The position numbers were made by a program, and so were the translations under genes. Positions 1-8,632 of a stretch of DNA of 45,474 nucleotides are shown here, one piece after another. The notes beneath the pieces are model-generated. The model made no database searches. It was given only the letters and a program-made list of their open reading frames with translations, and had not been told where the DNA came from. Position 1 is the first letter of the stretch. Each line of letters begins with the position of its first letter. The DNA comes from an uncultured Oscillospiraceae bacterium (GTDB lineage Bacteria > Bacillota > Clostridia > Oscillospirales > Oscillospiraceae), in the NCBI GenBank assembly GCA_947589745.1, contig CANQCS010000014.1, positions 1 through 45,474 on the forward strand, in the 5' to 3' direction.

Positions 1-30
1 CGCTCACGCCCCGTTCCGGACAGCTCGCTT

Positions 31-59
31 AATATAGCACGCCACCTCAGCTTTGTCAA
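31..59 (-). promoter_or_regulatory. Sigma-A-type promoter reading leftward out of the window
   Basis: On the minus strand the sequence reads TTGACA (54-59), a 17-bp spacer, then TATATT (31-36). Spacing is ideal and both hexamers are near consensus. It would start a transcript near position 24 for a gene left of the window, divergent from the ATPase gene at 173. The target cannot be seen. Confidence 0.6.
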
Positions 60-172
60 CTCCTTTTTTCAAAATTTTTGAAACTTTTTTCTGACGAAAC
101 CACAGACATTTCCCTTGATCCGTGATATAGTATATCCATCAAAATCAACCACAAGATATAGGAGAGCCCCCT

Positions 173-2356
173 ATGCGCATCAACCGTCTTGCCGCCACCT
201 ACGGGCGGCTGGAAAACGCCTCTCTGGACCTGGCCCCCGGCCTCAACGTCATCCAGGCCCCCAACGAGGGCGGCAAATCCACCTGGACCTCTCTTCTCCG
301 GGTGGTGCTCTACGGCCTCAATACCCGCGACCGCTCAGAGACGGCGGACAAGCGCCGCTATCTCCCCTGGTCCGGCAGCCCCATGGAGGGCGCCATGGAC
401 CTCACGGACGGCCCGGACGCCGTCACCGTCATCCGCCGCACCGCCCGGACCAACTCCCCCATGGGCGCTTTCTCCGCCGTCTACACCGGCACAGCCACCC
501 CGGTGCCCGGCCTGACCGCCGCTAACTGTGGCGAGGTCCTGCTGGGCGTCCCCCAGGAGGTCTTTGTCCGCAGCGCCTTTATCTCCCAGTCGGGCATGTC
601 CCTGGACCAGAACAGCGCCCTGGAGCGCCGCATCACCTCCCTGATCTCCACCGGCGAGGAGGACACCTCCTACACCGACGCCGACGCCCGCCTGCGAAAG
701 CTCCTCAACGCCCGCCGGAGCAACCGCTCCACCGGCCAGCTCCCCCAGCTGGAGCGGGAGATCCGCGAGCTCCAGGACACCCTCTCCGCCATGGATGACC
801 TCTCCGATTCCCTGGAGCGCGGCCAGACCGGCCTGCTCTCCCTCCAGTCCGCCGCCAATACGCTCCGCCTCCAGCTGTCCCGGCACGACGAGGCGGACCG
901 CTACGACCAGCTCCTGGCGGCCCGGACCGCCCAGCAGCGCTACACGGCGGCCCGGGCCCAGACCGACGACCTGGAGCGCGCCGCCGCCCGCTACCCCTCC
1001 AAAAGCGACCTGCTCACCTGCCAGGCTGACCTCCGCAGCCTGGAGCACCAGACCCGCGCTGCCGCCGAGGCCAGGCGCGCCGCAGAAGCGGCAGCCGCTC
1101 AGCTCTCCGCCGCCGAAGAACCGCTGCGGGCGCACCCCCTGGCGGGCAAGACCCCGGAGGAGGCCGCCCGCCTTGCCCCGGAGACGGAGCCCCGCCCCAG
1201 GCTGTCCCCCCTCATCCCCGTTCTGGCGCTGCTGTCCGCCATCCTCCTGGCCGGTATCCTCACCATACTGAATCTGCCCCCCGTGGTCGCGGTAATCGCC
1301 GGCCTCGCCGCGCTGGTCCTGGTGCTGGCCGGGGGACTGCTGTCCCTCCGCGCCCGCCAAGGCCGCTGGGACGCCCGCCTGGCCCAGGAAAAGGAGGCCC
1401 GTGCCGCCGGACTGGCCGCATATACTATATTATACGAAAAGGCCGAGGCCGCCCGGGACGCCGCCCGCGCTGCGGAGGCCGGCAACCGCGCCGCCGGCAC
1501 CGCCTGCCGCGCCGCCCTGTCGGAGCTGCTGGCCAAGGTCCGCGCCTTCCAGCCCTCGGCCTCCGATCCCCCCAGTATCGACCGGGCCATCACCGGCGCC
1601 CTGGCCGTCCATGACCGCCTGGAGGCCGCCCGCGCCGCCGAGGCCGCCGCCCGCCTGGAGTGGGAGCACCTGCCCAAGCCCGACGGGGACCTGCCCCCAT
1701 CGCCGCCGGTCCGCCCCCCTGTGGACCGGGACACCCTCCGGACCCGCCTCGCCAACACCCAGGACCAGCTCCGGGAGCTGGACCGCACGGTCCACACCGC
1801 CCAGGGCCGCCTGGAGGCCATGGGGGACCGGGCCGAGCTGTCCGCCGCCCTGGCGGAGAAGACCGCCCGCCGGGATGCCCTCCAGACGGAGTACGACGCC
1901 ATCGCCCTGGCCATGGAGGTCCTGGCCTCCGCCAACGCCTCTCTCCAGACCCGATTTTCCCCCGCTCTGGGAAAACGTGCCGCCGAGGTCTTTACAAAGC
2001 TCACCTCCGGGAAGTATAATAAGGTCCTGCTGGACCGGGATATGATCCCCTCCGCCCAGTCTGCGGATCAGCTCCTCCCCCACAGCGCGGCCTTTCTCAG
2101 CCAGGGCACGGCGGACCAGCTCTACCTGGCGGTGCGCCTGGCCATCTGCGACCTGGTGCTGCCGCCGGAGAAAGCGGTGCCCATCGTCCTGGACGATGCC
2201 CTGGTCACCTTTGACGACCGGCGTCTGGCCGCCGCCCTGGACTGCCTGACGGAGCTGTCCCGGACCCGGCAGATCCTTCTCTTCACCTGCCAGCGCCGGG
2301 AGGCGGACTATCTCCGCGCCGCCCACCCGGACCAATTCCACCTGCAAACACTGTGA
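173..2356 (+). CDS. SbcC/YhaN-like AAA family ATPase with central membrane hairpin
   Basis: A 727-residue SMC/RecN-like ATPase of the type often annotated as a YhaN-like or DNA-repair ATPase. The Walker A loop APNEGGKST lies at residues 29-37 and a Walker B-like VLDDALVTFDD near residue 672. The middle is Ala/Glu/Arg-rich, predicted coiled coil (about 190-320 and 410-600), broken by a hydrophobic hairpin at about 345-395 that looks like two membrane segments. The ABC-like head is thus split between the ends, as in SbcC/Rad50. Family knowledge suggests a role with DNA ends or the membrane, but the substrate is unknown. ATG at 173 follows AGGAGAG. The next gene starts 10 bases after the stop, so the two are probably co-transcribed. 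The SbcD-like nuclease partner often found beside such genes is not visible. Confidence 0.8.
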   Translation: MRINRLAATYGRLENASLDLAPGLNVIQAPNEGGKSTWTSLLRVVLYGLNTRDRSETADKRRYLPWSGSPMEGAMDLTDGPDAVTVIRRTARTNSPMGAFSAVYTGTATPVPGLTAANCGEVLLGVPQEVFVRSAFISQSGMSLDQNSALERRITSLISTGEEDTSYTDADARLRKLLNARRSNRSTGQLPQLEREIRELQDTLSAMDDLSDSLERGQTGLLSLQSAANTLRLQLSRHDEADRYDQLLAARTAQQRYTAARAQTDDLERAAARYPSKSDLLTCQADLRSLEHQTRAAAEARRAAEAAAAQLSAAEEPLRAHPLAGKTPEEAARLAPETEPRPRLSPLIPVLALLSAILLAGILTILNLPPVVAVIAGLAALVLVLAGGLLSLRARQGRWDARLAQEKEARAAGLAAYTILYEKAEAARDAARAAEAGNRAAGTACRAALSELLAKVRAFQPSASDPPSIDRAITGALAVHDRLEAARAAEAAARLEWEHLPKPDGDLPPSPPVRPPVDRDTLRTRLANTQDQLRELDRTVHTAQGRLEAMGDRAELSAALAEKTARRDALQTEYDAIALAMEVLASANASLQTRFSPALGKRAAEVFTKLTSGKYNKVLLDRDMIPSAQSADQLLPHSAAFLSQGTADQLYLAVRLAICDLVLPPEKAVPIVLDDALVTFDDRRLAAALDCLTELSRTRQILLFTCQRREADYLRAAHPDQFHLQTL

Positions 2357-2366
2357 GGCGATGCCC

Positions 2367-3296
2367 ATGCCCGGTTTTGACCTGCTCCTGCTCTCCTACG
2401 GTTTTCTCCTGCTCCTGCTCTACAGCTTCATCGGCTGGTGCGGCGAGATGGTCTACTGCTCCCTCTGCCAGCGCCGCCTCTGCGAGAAGCGGGGCTTCCT
2501 CAACGGCCCCCTCTGTCCTATCTACGGCCACGGCGCCCTGCTGGTCCTCTGGGCCCTCCACGGCGGCTGCCGGAGCCCGGCGCTGACCTTCCTGCTGGGC
2601 CTGCTCCTGACCTCCGCCGTGGAGTACGTCACCAGCTTCGTCATGGAGAAGCTGTTCCACATGCGCTGGTGGGACTACTCCCAGCACCGCTTCAACCTCA
2701 ACGGCCGGGTCTGCCTGTTGAACTCCACCCTCTTTGGCCTGGCCTGTGTCGTCCTCTGCCATGTGGCCCACCCGCCCCTGTCGGAGCTGACCCACGATCT
2801 TCTCTCCACCCGCGCCGGCCTGCCTCTGACCGCCGCCCTGCTCCTGCTCTACCTGGCCGACATCGTCCTCTCCGTCCGCTCCGCCATCCGCGTCAGCGCC
2901 AGCCTGCAGAAGCTCCACGCCCTCCAGACCGAGCTGGAGGCCCGGCTGGACCAGCTCCGGGAGGAGCACCGTGAGGCCGAGGCCGCCCGCCGCGCCCACA
3001 TGGAGGAGGCGGTGTCCGCCGCCGTGGAGTTGGCCGGGGAGCGCCGCGCCGAGGCCGCCCAGGCCCTCCGGGAGAAGCTGGAGCCCCTGGCCGGTGCCGG
3101 CGAGGAGCTGGCCCAGCGGCTGGAATCCGCCCGGGCCGAGGCCCGTCAGCGCATCCAGGCCCACTACGGCAAGCTGGACTTCTTCGACCGCCGCCTGATC
3201 CGCTCCTTCCCCACCCTCCGCTCCACCCGGCACAACGAGGCCCTGGAGCAGCTCCGGGCCTACTGGGAAGAGGTAAAACACCTTCATCAACACTAA
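2367..3296 (+). CDS. DUF1113 / putative ABC-transporter type IV membrane protein with coiled-coil tail
   Basis: The N-terminal half (about 1-185) has several hydrophobic segments and the pattern YSFIGWCGEMVYCS...KRGFLNGPLCPIYGHGA, recognised as the DUF1113 family (Pfam name: putative ABC-transporter type IV). Function is not established. Residues about 185-295 form a charged, Ala/Glu/Arg-rich helix, probably coiled coil and cytoplasmic, ending in a basic segment. An ATG at 2361 is also possible, but GAGG at 2355-2358 is only 2 bases from it and 8 from the ATG at 2367, which I prefer (309 aa). It follows the ATPase by about 10 bases, and mrp follows after about 20, so a three-gene operon is likely. 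Confidence 0.75.
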   Translation: MPGFDLLLLSYGFLLLLLYSFIGWCGEMVYCSLCQRRLCEKRGFLNGPLCPIYGHGALLVLWALHGGCRSPALTFLLGLLLTSAVEYVTSFVMEKLFHMRWWDYSQHRFNLNGRVCLLNSTLFGLACVVLCHVAHPPLSELTHDLLSTRAGLPLTAALLLLYLADIVLSVRSAIRVSASLQKLHALQTELEARLDQLREEHREAEAARRAHMEEAVSAAVELAGERRAEAAQALREKLEPLAGAGEELAQRLESARAEARQRIQAHYGKLDFFDRRLIRSFPTLRSTRHNEALEQLRAYWEEVKHLHQH

Positions 3297-3315
3297 AAAT
3301 GAGGAGATACAACCA

Positions 3316-4134
3316 ATGTCTGAAGAATGCACCCATGATTGCAGCACCTGCTCCGCCAATTGCGGAGACCGCACCGAGCCCCAGTCCCTTCTCAAGTCCC
3401 TGAATCCCGCCGCCCGCGTTGGAAAAGTCTACGGCGTGGTGTCCGGCAAGGGCGGCGTGGGCAAGTCCATGGTGACCAGCCAGCTGGCGGTCCTGGCCCG
3501 CCGCCGGGCCCTGGACGTGGGCATCCTGGACGCCGACATCACCGGCCCCTCCATCCCCAAGGCCTTCGGCGTCCACGAGCGGGCCGTGGGCGACGACCGG
3601 GGCATCCTCCCCGCCGTCACCGACGGCGGCATCCAGCTCATGAGCGTGAACCTGATGCTGGACGACGAGACGGACCCGGTCCTCTGGCGGGGCCCCATCA
3701 TCGGCGGCGTGGTCACCCAGTTCTGGACCGACGTCATCTGGGACGTGGACTGCCTCTTTGTGGACATGCCTCCGGGAACCGGTGACGTGGCCCTCAGCGT
3801 GTTCCAGTCCCTGCCCCTGGACGGCATCATCGTCGTGGCCTCCCCCCAGGAACTGGTGAGCATGGTGGTGGAGAAGGCCGTCAAGATGGCGGAGATGATG
3901 GACGTCCCCATCGTGGGCGTGGTGGAGAACATGAGCTACCTGGTCTGCCCCGACTGCGGCAAGCAGATCCCCCTCTTCGGCGAGAGCCGCACCCAGGCCG
4001 CCGCCGAGGCCCACGGCCTGCGCCTCCTGGCCCGTATGCCCATCGACCCCAAGCTGGCTGCCCTGGCCGACGAGGGCCGCATCGAGGACTTCGACGGCGA
4101 CTGGCTGTCCCCCGTCCTGGATGAAATCCTGTAA
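3316..4134 (+). CDS. mrp: Mrp/NBP35-family P-loop ATPase, Fe-S cluster carrier
   Basis: A 272-residue Mrp/ApbC/NBP35-type ATPase. The deviant Walker A GKGGVGKS is at 44-51. The conserved DADITGPSIPK and DMPPGTGDVALSV blocks follow, and CPDC (C211, C214) is the usual cluster-binding pair at the C-terminal dimer interface. The N-terminus has an extra Cys cluster (C5, C9, C12, C16), as in NBP35-like forms. Homologues bind a [4Fe-4S] cluster and pass it to apo-proteins in the cytosol. The start follows GGAGATAC. It is the last gene of the three-gene plus-strand group and ends before a strong terminator. Family assignment is very secure; client proteins are unknown. Confidence 0.92.
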   Translation: MSEECTHDCSTCSANCGDRTEPQSLLKSLNPAARVGKVYGVVSGKGGVGKSMVTSQLAVLARRRALDVGILDADITGPSIPKAFGVHERAVGDDRGILPAVTDGGIQLMSVNLMLDDETDPVLWRGPIIGGVVTQFWTDVIWDVDCLFVDMPPGTGDVALSVFQSLPLDGIIVVASPQELVSMVVEKAVKMAEMMDVPIVGVVENMSYLVCPDCGKQIPLFGESRTQAAAEAHGLRLLARMPIDPKLAALADEGRIEDFDGDWLSPVLDEIL

Positions 4135-4154
4135 ACAATCAGTATAACCCGGCG

Positions 4155-4196
4155 CAAAAAATACGGGCTGTTTCCAAAAACAGCCCGTATTTTTAT
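4155..4196. terminator. Bidirectional rho-independent terminator
   Basis: A perfect hairpin with arms ATACGGGCTGTTT and AAACAGCCCGTAT, A-rich on the left and T-rich on the right. It lies between the convergent mrp gene and the minus-strand exported protein, so it can serve both strands. Confidence 0.9.
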
Positions 4197-4207
4197 TTTT
4201 CTGCTGT

Positions 4208-5260
4208 TTATGACGCCGTCCCGTCCGCCCGGCTGGGGGCACGCCCCGCCAGCACGTCGGTCACATCGGAGGCAAAGAGCAGGTCTCCGGGGGCGCAGTC
4301 ATTGCTCCAATATGCCAGCTTCTTCTCCACGGGCCCGCCGTTCTGGGTGGCGATGAGGTAGAGGTCGCTGCTCTCCTTCAGCCAGCCGTTCTTGATGGCC
4401 TCCCCACCGGTCGGGGACACGTTCTCCTCCTGCCCCGCCTTGATCTCATAGGCCACCTGGGAGCCGAACACGTCCGTGAGCTGGTTCTCTCCCAGCTGCA
4501 CGTAGCTGCCCCGCCACTCCAGTTCAAAGTCATATTTCCCGGTAACAGCGGCCTTTCTCTCGGGGGACCAGCCCAGCATCCTGGCCCGGATGGCCTCCTC
4601 CGCCGTGTCGCTGACGGGCACGCCGTCCTTGTCCGTAAAGATGAGGGTGTCCCCGTCGATATTCTGCCAGTCCGGCTCCTCCGGCATGGGCGTCCACGCG
4701 TCAAAGGGCTTCTCCCCGTCCAGCTCCCCGGTCCGGGCGATGGCCCGGAACAGATGGTCGAAGTCCTCCCACCGGTCAACCGGCGCGGAGAAAGTGAGGT
4801 GCCAGCCGTTCTGCCCGTCCCCCGTGTAGAACTCCCGGTTCATCGTCCCCTCTCCCGGATAGAGGGAGGCGTATGTATCCGCCAGTCCATTCGTCTCCCG
4901 GAGCCGCGCCACGTAGGCGCTGGCCCCCTCCGGGGAGGTGAACCGGGCCGCCGCCTCGCCGTCCTTCTCCGCCGTCCAATCCTCGGGCACATAGACGCTC
5001 CAGCCGTCCCCCTCATAGATCACACAGGGGATCTCCTTGTTCCCCACCCGGAGGGTGACGGGCTTCTCCTCATTTTCCTGGGCGCCGCCGGGCTTCTGGA
5101 CCTGGTCCGTCACCCCCTGCTGATCGTCGTCCGGCGGGGCCTCCTCCTGCTTCCAGGGCTGCCAAACGGCCATCACCGCCAGCAGCACCGCCAGCACGCC
5201 CGCCCCGGCGCCGATCCCGATTTTCTTCGCCTTGCTTAAATTTTTCAAGCTTTGCAGCAT
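4208..5260 (-). CDS. Membrane-anchored exported protein of unknown function
   Basis: I do not recognise this 350-residue protein. A basic N-terminus (KNLSKAKK) precedes one hydrophobic segment (about 14-33), then an acidic, Gln/Pro-rich linker (to about 70), so it is probably anchored with its bulk outside. The stretch VIYEGDGWSVYVPEDW (about 79-94) resembles the entry of small beta-rich exported domains. The C-terminal half (about 200-340) looks like a second globular domain. There is no lipobox Cys and no catalytic motif I can name. ATG follows AAGGAGG with good spacing. The gene stands alone between terminators, and an inverted repeat lies in its upstream region. Secretion is inferred from the N-terminus only. 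Confidence 0.65.
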   Translation of the reverse strand: MLQSLKNLSKAKKIGIGAGAGVLAVLLAVMAVWQPWKQEEAPPDDDQQGVTDQVQKPGGAQENEEKPVTLRVGNKEIPCVIYEGDGWSVYVPEDWTAEKDGEAAARFTSPEGASAYVARLRETNGLADTYASLYPGEGTMNREFYTGDGQNGWHLTFSAPVDRWEDFDHLFRAIARTGELDGEKPFDAWTPMPEEPDWQNIDGDTLIFTDKDGVPVSDTAEEAIRARMLGWSPERKAAVTGKYDFELEWRGSYVQLGENQLTDVFGSQVAYEIKAGQEENVSPTGGEAIKNGWLKESSDLYLIATQNGGPVEKKLAYWSNDCAPGDLLFASDVTDVLAGRAPSRADGTAS

Positions 5261-5412
5261 ATCCCAGCCTCCTTATTTCTCTCTGCGTACATTCTTCCCT
5301 TGAACAGAAAACTCCAAAGGAACGCTTTCCTCGGACACCCTTATTGTACCGCAGAAGCTCCGGGAAATCATGTCGTTTCTTTTACGATTTTATGACAAAC
5401 CGCTGTCAAACT

Positions 5413-5439
5413 GTTACAAAATCGTCAATGTTTTGTAAC
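5413..5439. promoter_or_regulatory. Inverted repeat, possible operator
   Basis: Nine-base arms GTTACAAAA (5413-5421) and TTTTGTAAC (5431-5439) with a 9-base gap, in the AT-richer gap upstream of the exported-protein gene. The half-site TGTTACAAAAT recurs upstream of the VanW gene at 9792. No T-run follows, so an operator is more likely than a terminator. Confidence 0.35.
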
Positions 5440-5489
5440 GCCCCTCCATCCGGTCCCGCCGGAAAAAGCGCGAAAAGAGCGCCCCGGTC

Positions 5490-6044
5490 CTATTCTTCCC
5501 GGAGCGCCTCATAAAAGGAGTAATCCACCAGGCCGTTTATCCGCTCCAGCGCGCCCGCCTCCAGCTCTCTCACCATCAGGCAGTCCGGGTGGGGCAGCCT
5601 GATATTGGGTCCCGCGCAGATCCCGAACAGATAGCTGGGCCGGAACCCTCGGGAGCGGTAGTTTTGTGGATTCCCCTCCACCAATACCGCCTTGAACCCC
5701 ATCTTCCCGGCCTTTTCAAGTCCAAATTCCAGCAGGTCCCGCGAGATGTGCCGCCTCTGCAGCTCCGTCTTCACCGCCACCGGCGTCAGCAGCAGCAACT
5801 CGCCGTCATACCTTCCCTCAATGTGGAATCGGGAAAACATGGCGTATCCGATGACCTCGTCCCGCTCATCCACCGTGACCAGCTCCAGCTCCGGGACGTA
5901 GTATTTCTTGGCCCGTATCTCCTCCACCAGCCGCCGGACCATTTTGCCCTCGGCCGGATCTCTCCATTCGGTAAAGACCTTCTCCACCATATCCAGCGAT
6001 GGAAGAAGATACCGCTCTTCCATGGTCCTGATCGTTCGCTCCAT
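5490..6044 (-). CDS. GNAT-family N-acetyltransferase
   Basis: An 184-residue acetyltransferase. The core VDERDEVIGYAMFSRFHIEG is followed by LLLLTPVAVKTELQRRHISRDLLEFGLEKA, where the VAV strand and QRRHIS loop take the place of the acetyl-CoA pyrophosphate-binding motif. Then come VLVEGNPQNYRSRGF and a C-terminal strand. The pattern resembles YhbS-like GNAT proteins, whose acceptor substrates are mostly unknown. I start at the ATG at 6044 because GGGAGGAG lies 6 bases upstream. An in-frame ATG at 6074 has a poorer site. It is divergent from coaX, with a back-to-back promoter region, and otherwise a single gene. Confidence 0.8.
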   Translation of the reverse strand: MERTIRTMEERYLLPSLDMVEKVFTEWRDPAEGKMVRRLVEEIRAKKYYVPELELVTVDERDEVIGYAMFSRFHIEGRYDGELLLLTPVAVKTELQRRHISRDLLEFGLEKAGKMGFKAVLVEGNPQNYRSRGFRPSYLFGICAGPNIRLPHPDCLMVRELEAGALERINGLVDYSFYEALREE

Positions 6045-6092
6045 CTTTCTCCTCCCAATTTCTCTCGCGTTCATTCTCGCTCATCTCCCCCC

Positions 6093-6121
6093 ATTATACG
6101 CACCCCTCCCGCCAATTTCAA
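6093..6121 (-). promoter_or_regulatory. Promoter of the GNAT gene
   Basis: On the minus strand TTGAAA (6116-6121), 17-bp spacer, TATAAT (6093-6098). It would initiate about 40 bases before the chosen start at 6044, which agrees with that start rather than the one at 6074. Confidence 0.75.
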
Positions 6122-6143
6122 GCGAAACGCCCCCAAATTCAGC

Positions 6144-6172
6144 TTGCCAACTCTGCCGCCCTGTGCTATATT
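6144..6172 (+). promoter_or_regulatory. Promoter of coaX
   Basis: TTGCCA (6144-6149), 17-bp spacer, TATATT (6167-6172), ending 35 bases before the coaX start. It lies back-to-back with the GNAT promoter, only about 23 bases away. Confidence 0.7.
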
Positions 6173-6207
6173 GTTCGGTGAAATGAGACCGCGAAGGAGA
6201 CGCCGCC

Positions 6208-6996
6208 ATGCTGCTTGCCATCGACATTGGAAACTCCAACATCTCCCTGGGCGTGTTCCAGGGCCCCGTCCTGCGGATGCGCTCCAAGCTCTCCGCCCGC
6301 ACGGAGCGCAGCGCCGACGAGTACGCCGCCGTGCTCTACGACCTGCTCCATCTCCACGGCCTGCCCCGGGAGGGCTTTGACGCCTGCATCCTGTCCTCGG
6401 TGGTCCCCGGCCTCACGGGCCTGGTGGAGGAGGCCGCCCGCACGGTGACGGGCCGGGAGGTAAAGCGGGTAGGCCCCGGCATCCGCACGGGCTTCCGCAT
6501 CCACATCGACGACCCGTCCCAGCTAGGCGGCGACCTGGTGGCGGACACCCTGGCGATCCTCACCGAGTACGGCGCCCCGGCCGTCCTCATCGACGCCGGC
6601 ACCGTCACCACCATCGCGGCCATCGACTCGGAGAACACCTACCTGGGCGGCTGCATCCTGCCGGGCATCCGCCGCAGCGCGGAGCAGCTGGAGGCCACGG
6701 CGGCCCTGCTGCCCTCCATCGACCTGGGCGGCAGCGACGCGGACTGTCTGGGCCGCAACAGCGCCGACGCCATGCGCTGCGGCCTGCTGCTGGGCAGCGC
6801 CATGATGGTGGACGGCTTCCTGGGCCGGTATCTGGCCCTCCCCAGGATGGCGGGGGCCACGGTGGTGGCCACCGGGGGCTCCTGCGCGCTGGTGACCGCC
6901 CGCTGCACCCACCGAATCGTCCGCGACCCTGACCTGACTCTGAAGGGCCTGCGGTATCTCTACGAGAACAACCAGCCCAAGTTAAAGCGGATATAG
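6208..6996 (+). CDS. coaX: Type III pantothenate kinase
   Basis: CoaX phosphorylates pantothenate, the first committed step of coenzyme A synthesis, in the cytosol. The 262-residue length fits the family (about 255-265). The N-terminal phosphate loop AIDIGNSNIS, the GGDLVADTLAI block and DAGTVTTI are the diagnostic ASKHA-fold motifs, and the C-terminal ATGGSC block is the adenosine motif. Type III enzymes typically need a monovalent cation and escape CoA feedback (family knowledge). ATG follows AAGGAGA. It is a monocistronic unit with its own promoter and a terminator directly after the stop. A biotin-repressor/birA gene, often linked to coaX in Firmicutes, is not present here. Confidence 0.95.
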   Translation: MLLAIDIGNSNISLGVFQGPVLRMRSKLSARTERSADEYAAVLYDLLHLHGLPREGFDACILSSVVPGLTGLVEEAARTVTGREVKRVGPGIRTGFRIHIDDPSQLGGDLVADTLAILTEYGAPAVLIDAGTVTTIAAIDSENTYLGGCILPGIRRSAEQLEATAALLPSIDLGGSDADCLGRNSADAMRCGLLLGSAMMVDGFLGRYLALPRMAGATVVATGGSCALVTARCTHRIVRDPDLTLKGLRYLYENNQPKLKRI

Positions 6997-7000
6997 CCGC

Positions 7001-7035
7001 AAAAAAGTCCCCGGATCACCGATCCGGGGACTTTC
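7001..7035 (+). terminator. Rho-independent terminator after coaX
   Basis: Stem AGTCCCCGGATC / GATCCGGGGACT with a short loop, preceded by A6 and followed by TTC. Very stable; starts within 5 bases of the coaX stop. The T-tract is short, so efficiency is uncertain. Confidence 0.8.
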
Positions 7036-7081
7036 AACGGACCACCCATACGCCGCCATCACCCCTCTGGAGGACCCACCC

Positions 7082-7918
7082 ATGCTCAAGCGGGCCTATG
7101 TCGAGATCACCAACATCTGCAATCTGCGCTGCTCCTTCTGTCCCGGCACCCGCCGGGAAAAGCGGTACATGTCGCCTACCACCTTCCGCCTCCTGGCGGA
7201 GAAGCTCCGCCCCTATGTGAGCTATCTGTACCTCCACGTCATGGGCGAGCCCCTGCTCCACCCCCAGTTAAGCGAGCTGCTGGACATCGCCAATGCCTTG
7301 GACTTCAAGGTCTGTCTCACCACCAACGGCACCCTGCTGGCGAAACGGCGGGACCTGCTGCTGTCCAAGCCCCCCTACAAGGTCAGCGTCTCCCTCCACG
7401 CCATGGAGGGCAACGGCGCGGGGGACCTGCTGCCCTACCTCACCTCCGTGTGGGACTACGTCCGCCCGGCGGCGTCCGGCGGCACCATCTGTGCCCTCCG
7501 CCTCTGGAACATCGGCGGGGCCGACCAGCGAAACGGCGAAATTTTAGGATTCCTGTCGGAAAAGCTGGGCGCGTGGCCTTTGGACCTGCCCCAGCCCCGC
7601 GCCGGGAGCTGGCGCTTAAGGGAGCGCCTCTATCTGGAGCAGGCGGAAAAATTCGACTGGCCGGACCTGAGCGCCCCGGAGGAACACACCCGCTTCTGTC
7701 TTGCTCTGCGGGACCAAGTCGCTGTCCTGGCGGACGGCGCCGTGGTCCCCTGCTGTCTGGACCATGAGGGGGATGTCCCCCTGGGGGACCTGCTGCACCA
7801 GGATCTACGGGAGGTCCTGGCCTCCCCCCGGGCCAGGGCACTCTATGAAGGGTTTTCCCAGGGGAAACCCAGCGAGGAGCTATGCCGCAGGTGCGGCTTC
7901 GCCCGCCGGTTCGGATAA
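7082..7918 (+). CDS. Radical SAM/SPASM domain protein
   Basis: A 278-residue radical SAM enzyme. The cluster motif CX3CX2C is C13, C17, C20 (CNLRCSFC), followed by the SAM-binding GEP motif (HVMGEPLLHP) and the TTNGTLL strand. The C-terminal part has further cysteines in SPASM-like order (RFCLAL, PCCLDHEG with the usual GDV/LGDLL continuation, then CRRC), so a second Fe-S cluster is likely. Such proteins modify peptides or act in cofactor assembly; no substrate peptide or partner gene lies nearby. ATG follows GGAGG at 9 bases. The gene has no clear terminator of its own: repeat copy 1 begins 38 bases after the stop. Confidence 0.85.
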   Translation: MLKRAYVEITNICNLRCSFCPGTRREKRYMSPTTFRLLAEKLRPYVSYLYLHVMGEPLLHPQLSELLDIANALDFKVCLTTNGTLLAKRRDLLLSKPPYKVSVSLHAMEGNGAGDLLPYLTSVWDYVRPAASGGTICALRLWNIGGADQRNGEILGFLSEKLGAWPLDLPQPRAGSWRLRERLYLEQAEKFDWPDLSAPEEHTRFCLALRDQVAVLADGAVVPCCLDHEGDVPLGDLLHQDLREVLASPRARALYEGFSQGKPSEELCRRCGFARRFG

Positions 7919-7956
7919 TGCCCTTTCCCTTTTTGGGGAAAAAGCCGGCTTTGGCG

Positions 7957-8594
7957 GTGGGGGCTCCGCCCCCAACAGGGCTGATTGGCACCCCCAGGCG
8001 GGGTGCGCCCCTGGGTTACTTTTCCCTTGCAGGAAAAGTAACCAAAAGTGCACTCAAGAAAACCAGGAATGGTTTTCTTGAGAATCTTTCCTTATTTTTT
8101 TGTTTAGTTTTGCGCTCCCCCTGTGGTTGGTTTTGTCTAAACTGTTCTTGCTCCCGTGTATGGGGCGAAGCGGCTATTTCAGTATGTCCCCCAAGGAGAT
8201 CCTTCTGCGGCGCAAGTTTCGCCGCTTGGGGCGGCGAAACCGGACATTGGGTGTGCTGGTCGTTTTTACGTATTCCGACTGCGTCCTGCTCCGTTCCACT
8301 ACGCACAGGACAGATTTCCGTATACGGCCCGAATAGAACCGCGCCCTCAATTGCGTAGTGGAACGGAGCAACCGGCAGTAAGACTAAGGAAAAACAAAAC
8401 AGCAGTACCGATGAAAGCTTTCTCTGGCCTCTAGTTCCACCATCCATCTGCCCTTAACAAAAATTAGTTAGAGGTCCAGCCCTACGGGCTGGCGCCCTTT
8501 TGGGTACTTTTCCCGCGTGGGAAAAGTACCCCAGGGTGCCGGCAGGCACTGAAAGATAGAATAAGAGGTGGTAGGGGCCGGAGGCCCCTACTGA
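7957..8594 (+). repeat. Composite intergenic repeat, copy 1 (full, variants E1/H1)
   Basis: Fills the gap between the radical SAM gene and mutY. Parts in order: GC hairpin (GGGGGCTCCGCCCCC); hairpin B (GGTTACTTTTCC / GGAAAAGTAACC, 8014-8043); hairpin C (CTCAAGAAAACC / GGTTTTCTTGAG, 8053-8082) followed by a T-rich run; a conserved spacer with a GTTTCGCCGC / GCGGCGAAAC hairpin (type E1); core inverted repeat (arms 8287-8305 and 8352-8370, 46 bp apart); right arm with a GGGTACTTTTCCC / GGGAAAAGTACCC hairpin (type H1) and GGGGCCGGAGGCCCC. The right end stops about 24 bases before the mutY ribosome site. No gene seen. Confidence 0.9.
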
Positions 8595-8632
8595 TTAGCA
8601 CCAAATTGTTATGTAGGAAAAGGAGCCCCCCT

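Noticed and set aside
60-172. Promoter of the first ATPase gene
   Set aside because: A -10-like TATAGT is present near 126, but no -35 at the right distance was found, so I do not call it.
335-1360. Long minus-strand open frames opposite the ATPase gene and similar antisense frames elsewhere
   Set aside because: They are Gly/Arg/Ala-rich shadows caused by GC-rich third positions, with no ribosome site and no known domain.
8100-8336. Open frames of 60-110 codons inside the repeat copies (for example with SPKEILLRRKFRRLGRRNR)
   Set aside because: The frame shifts between copies after the shared segment, no ribosome site precedes them, and base changes follow stem pairing rather than codons. 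They are by-products of the repeat.
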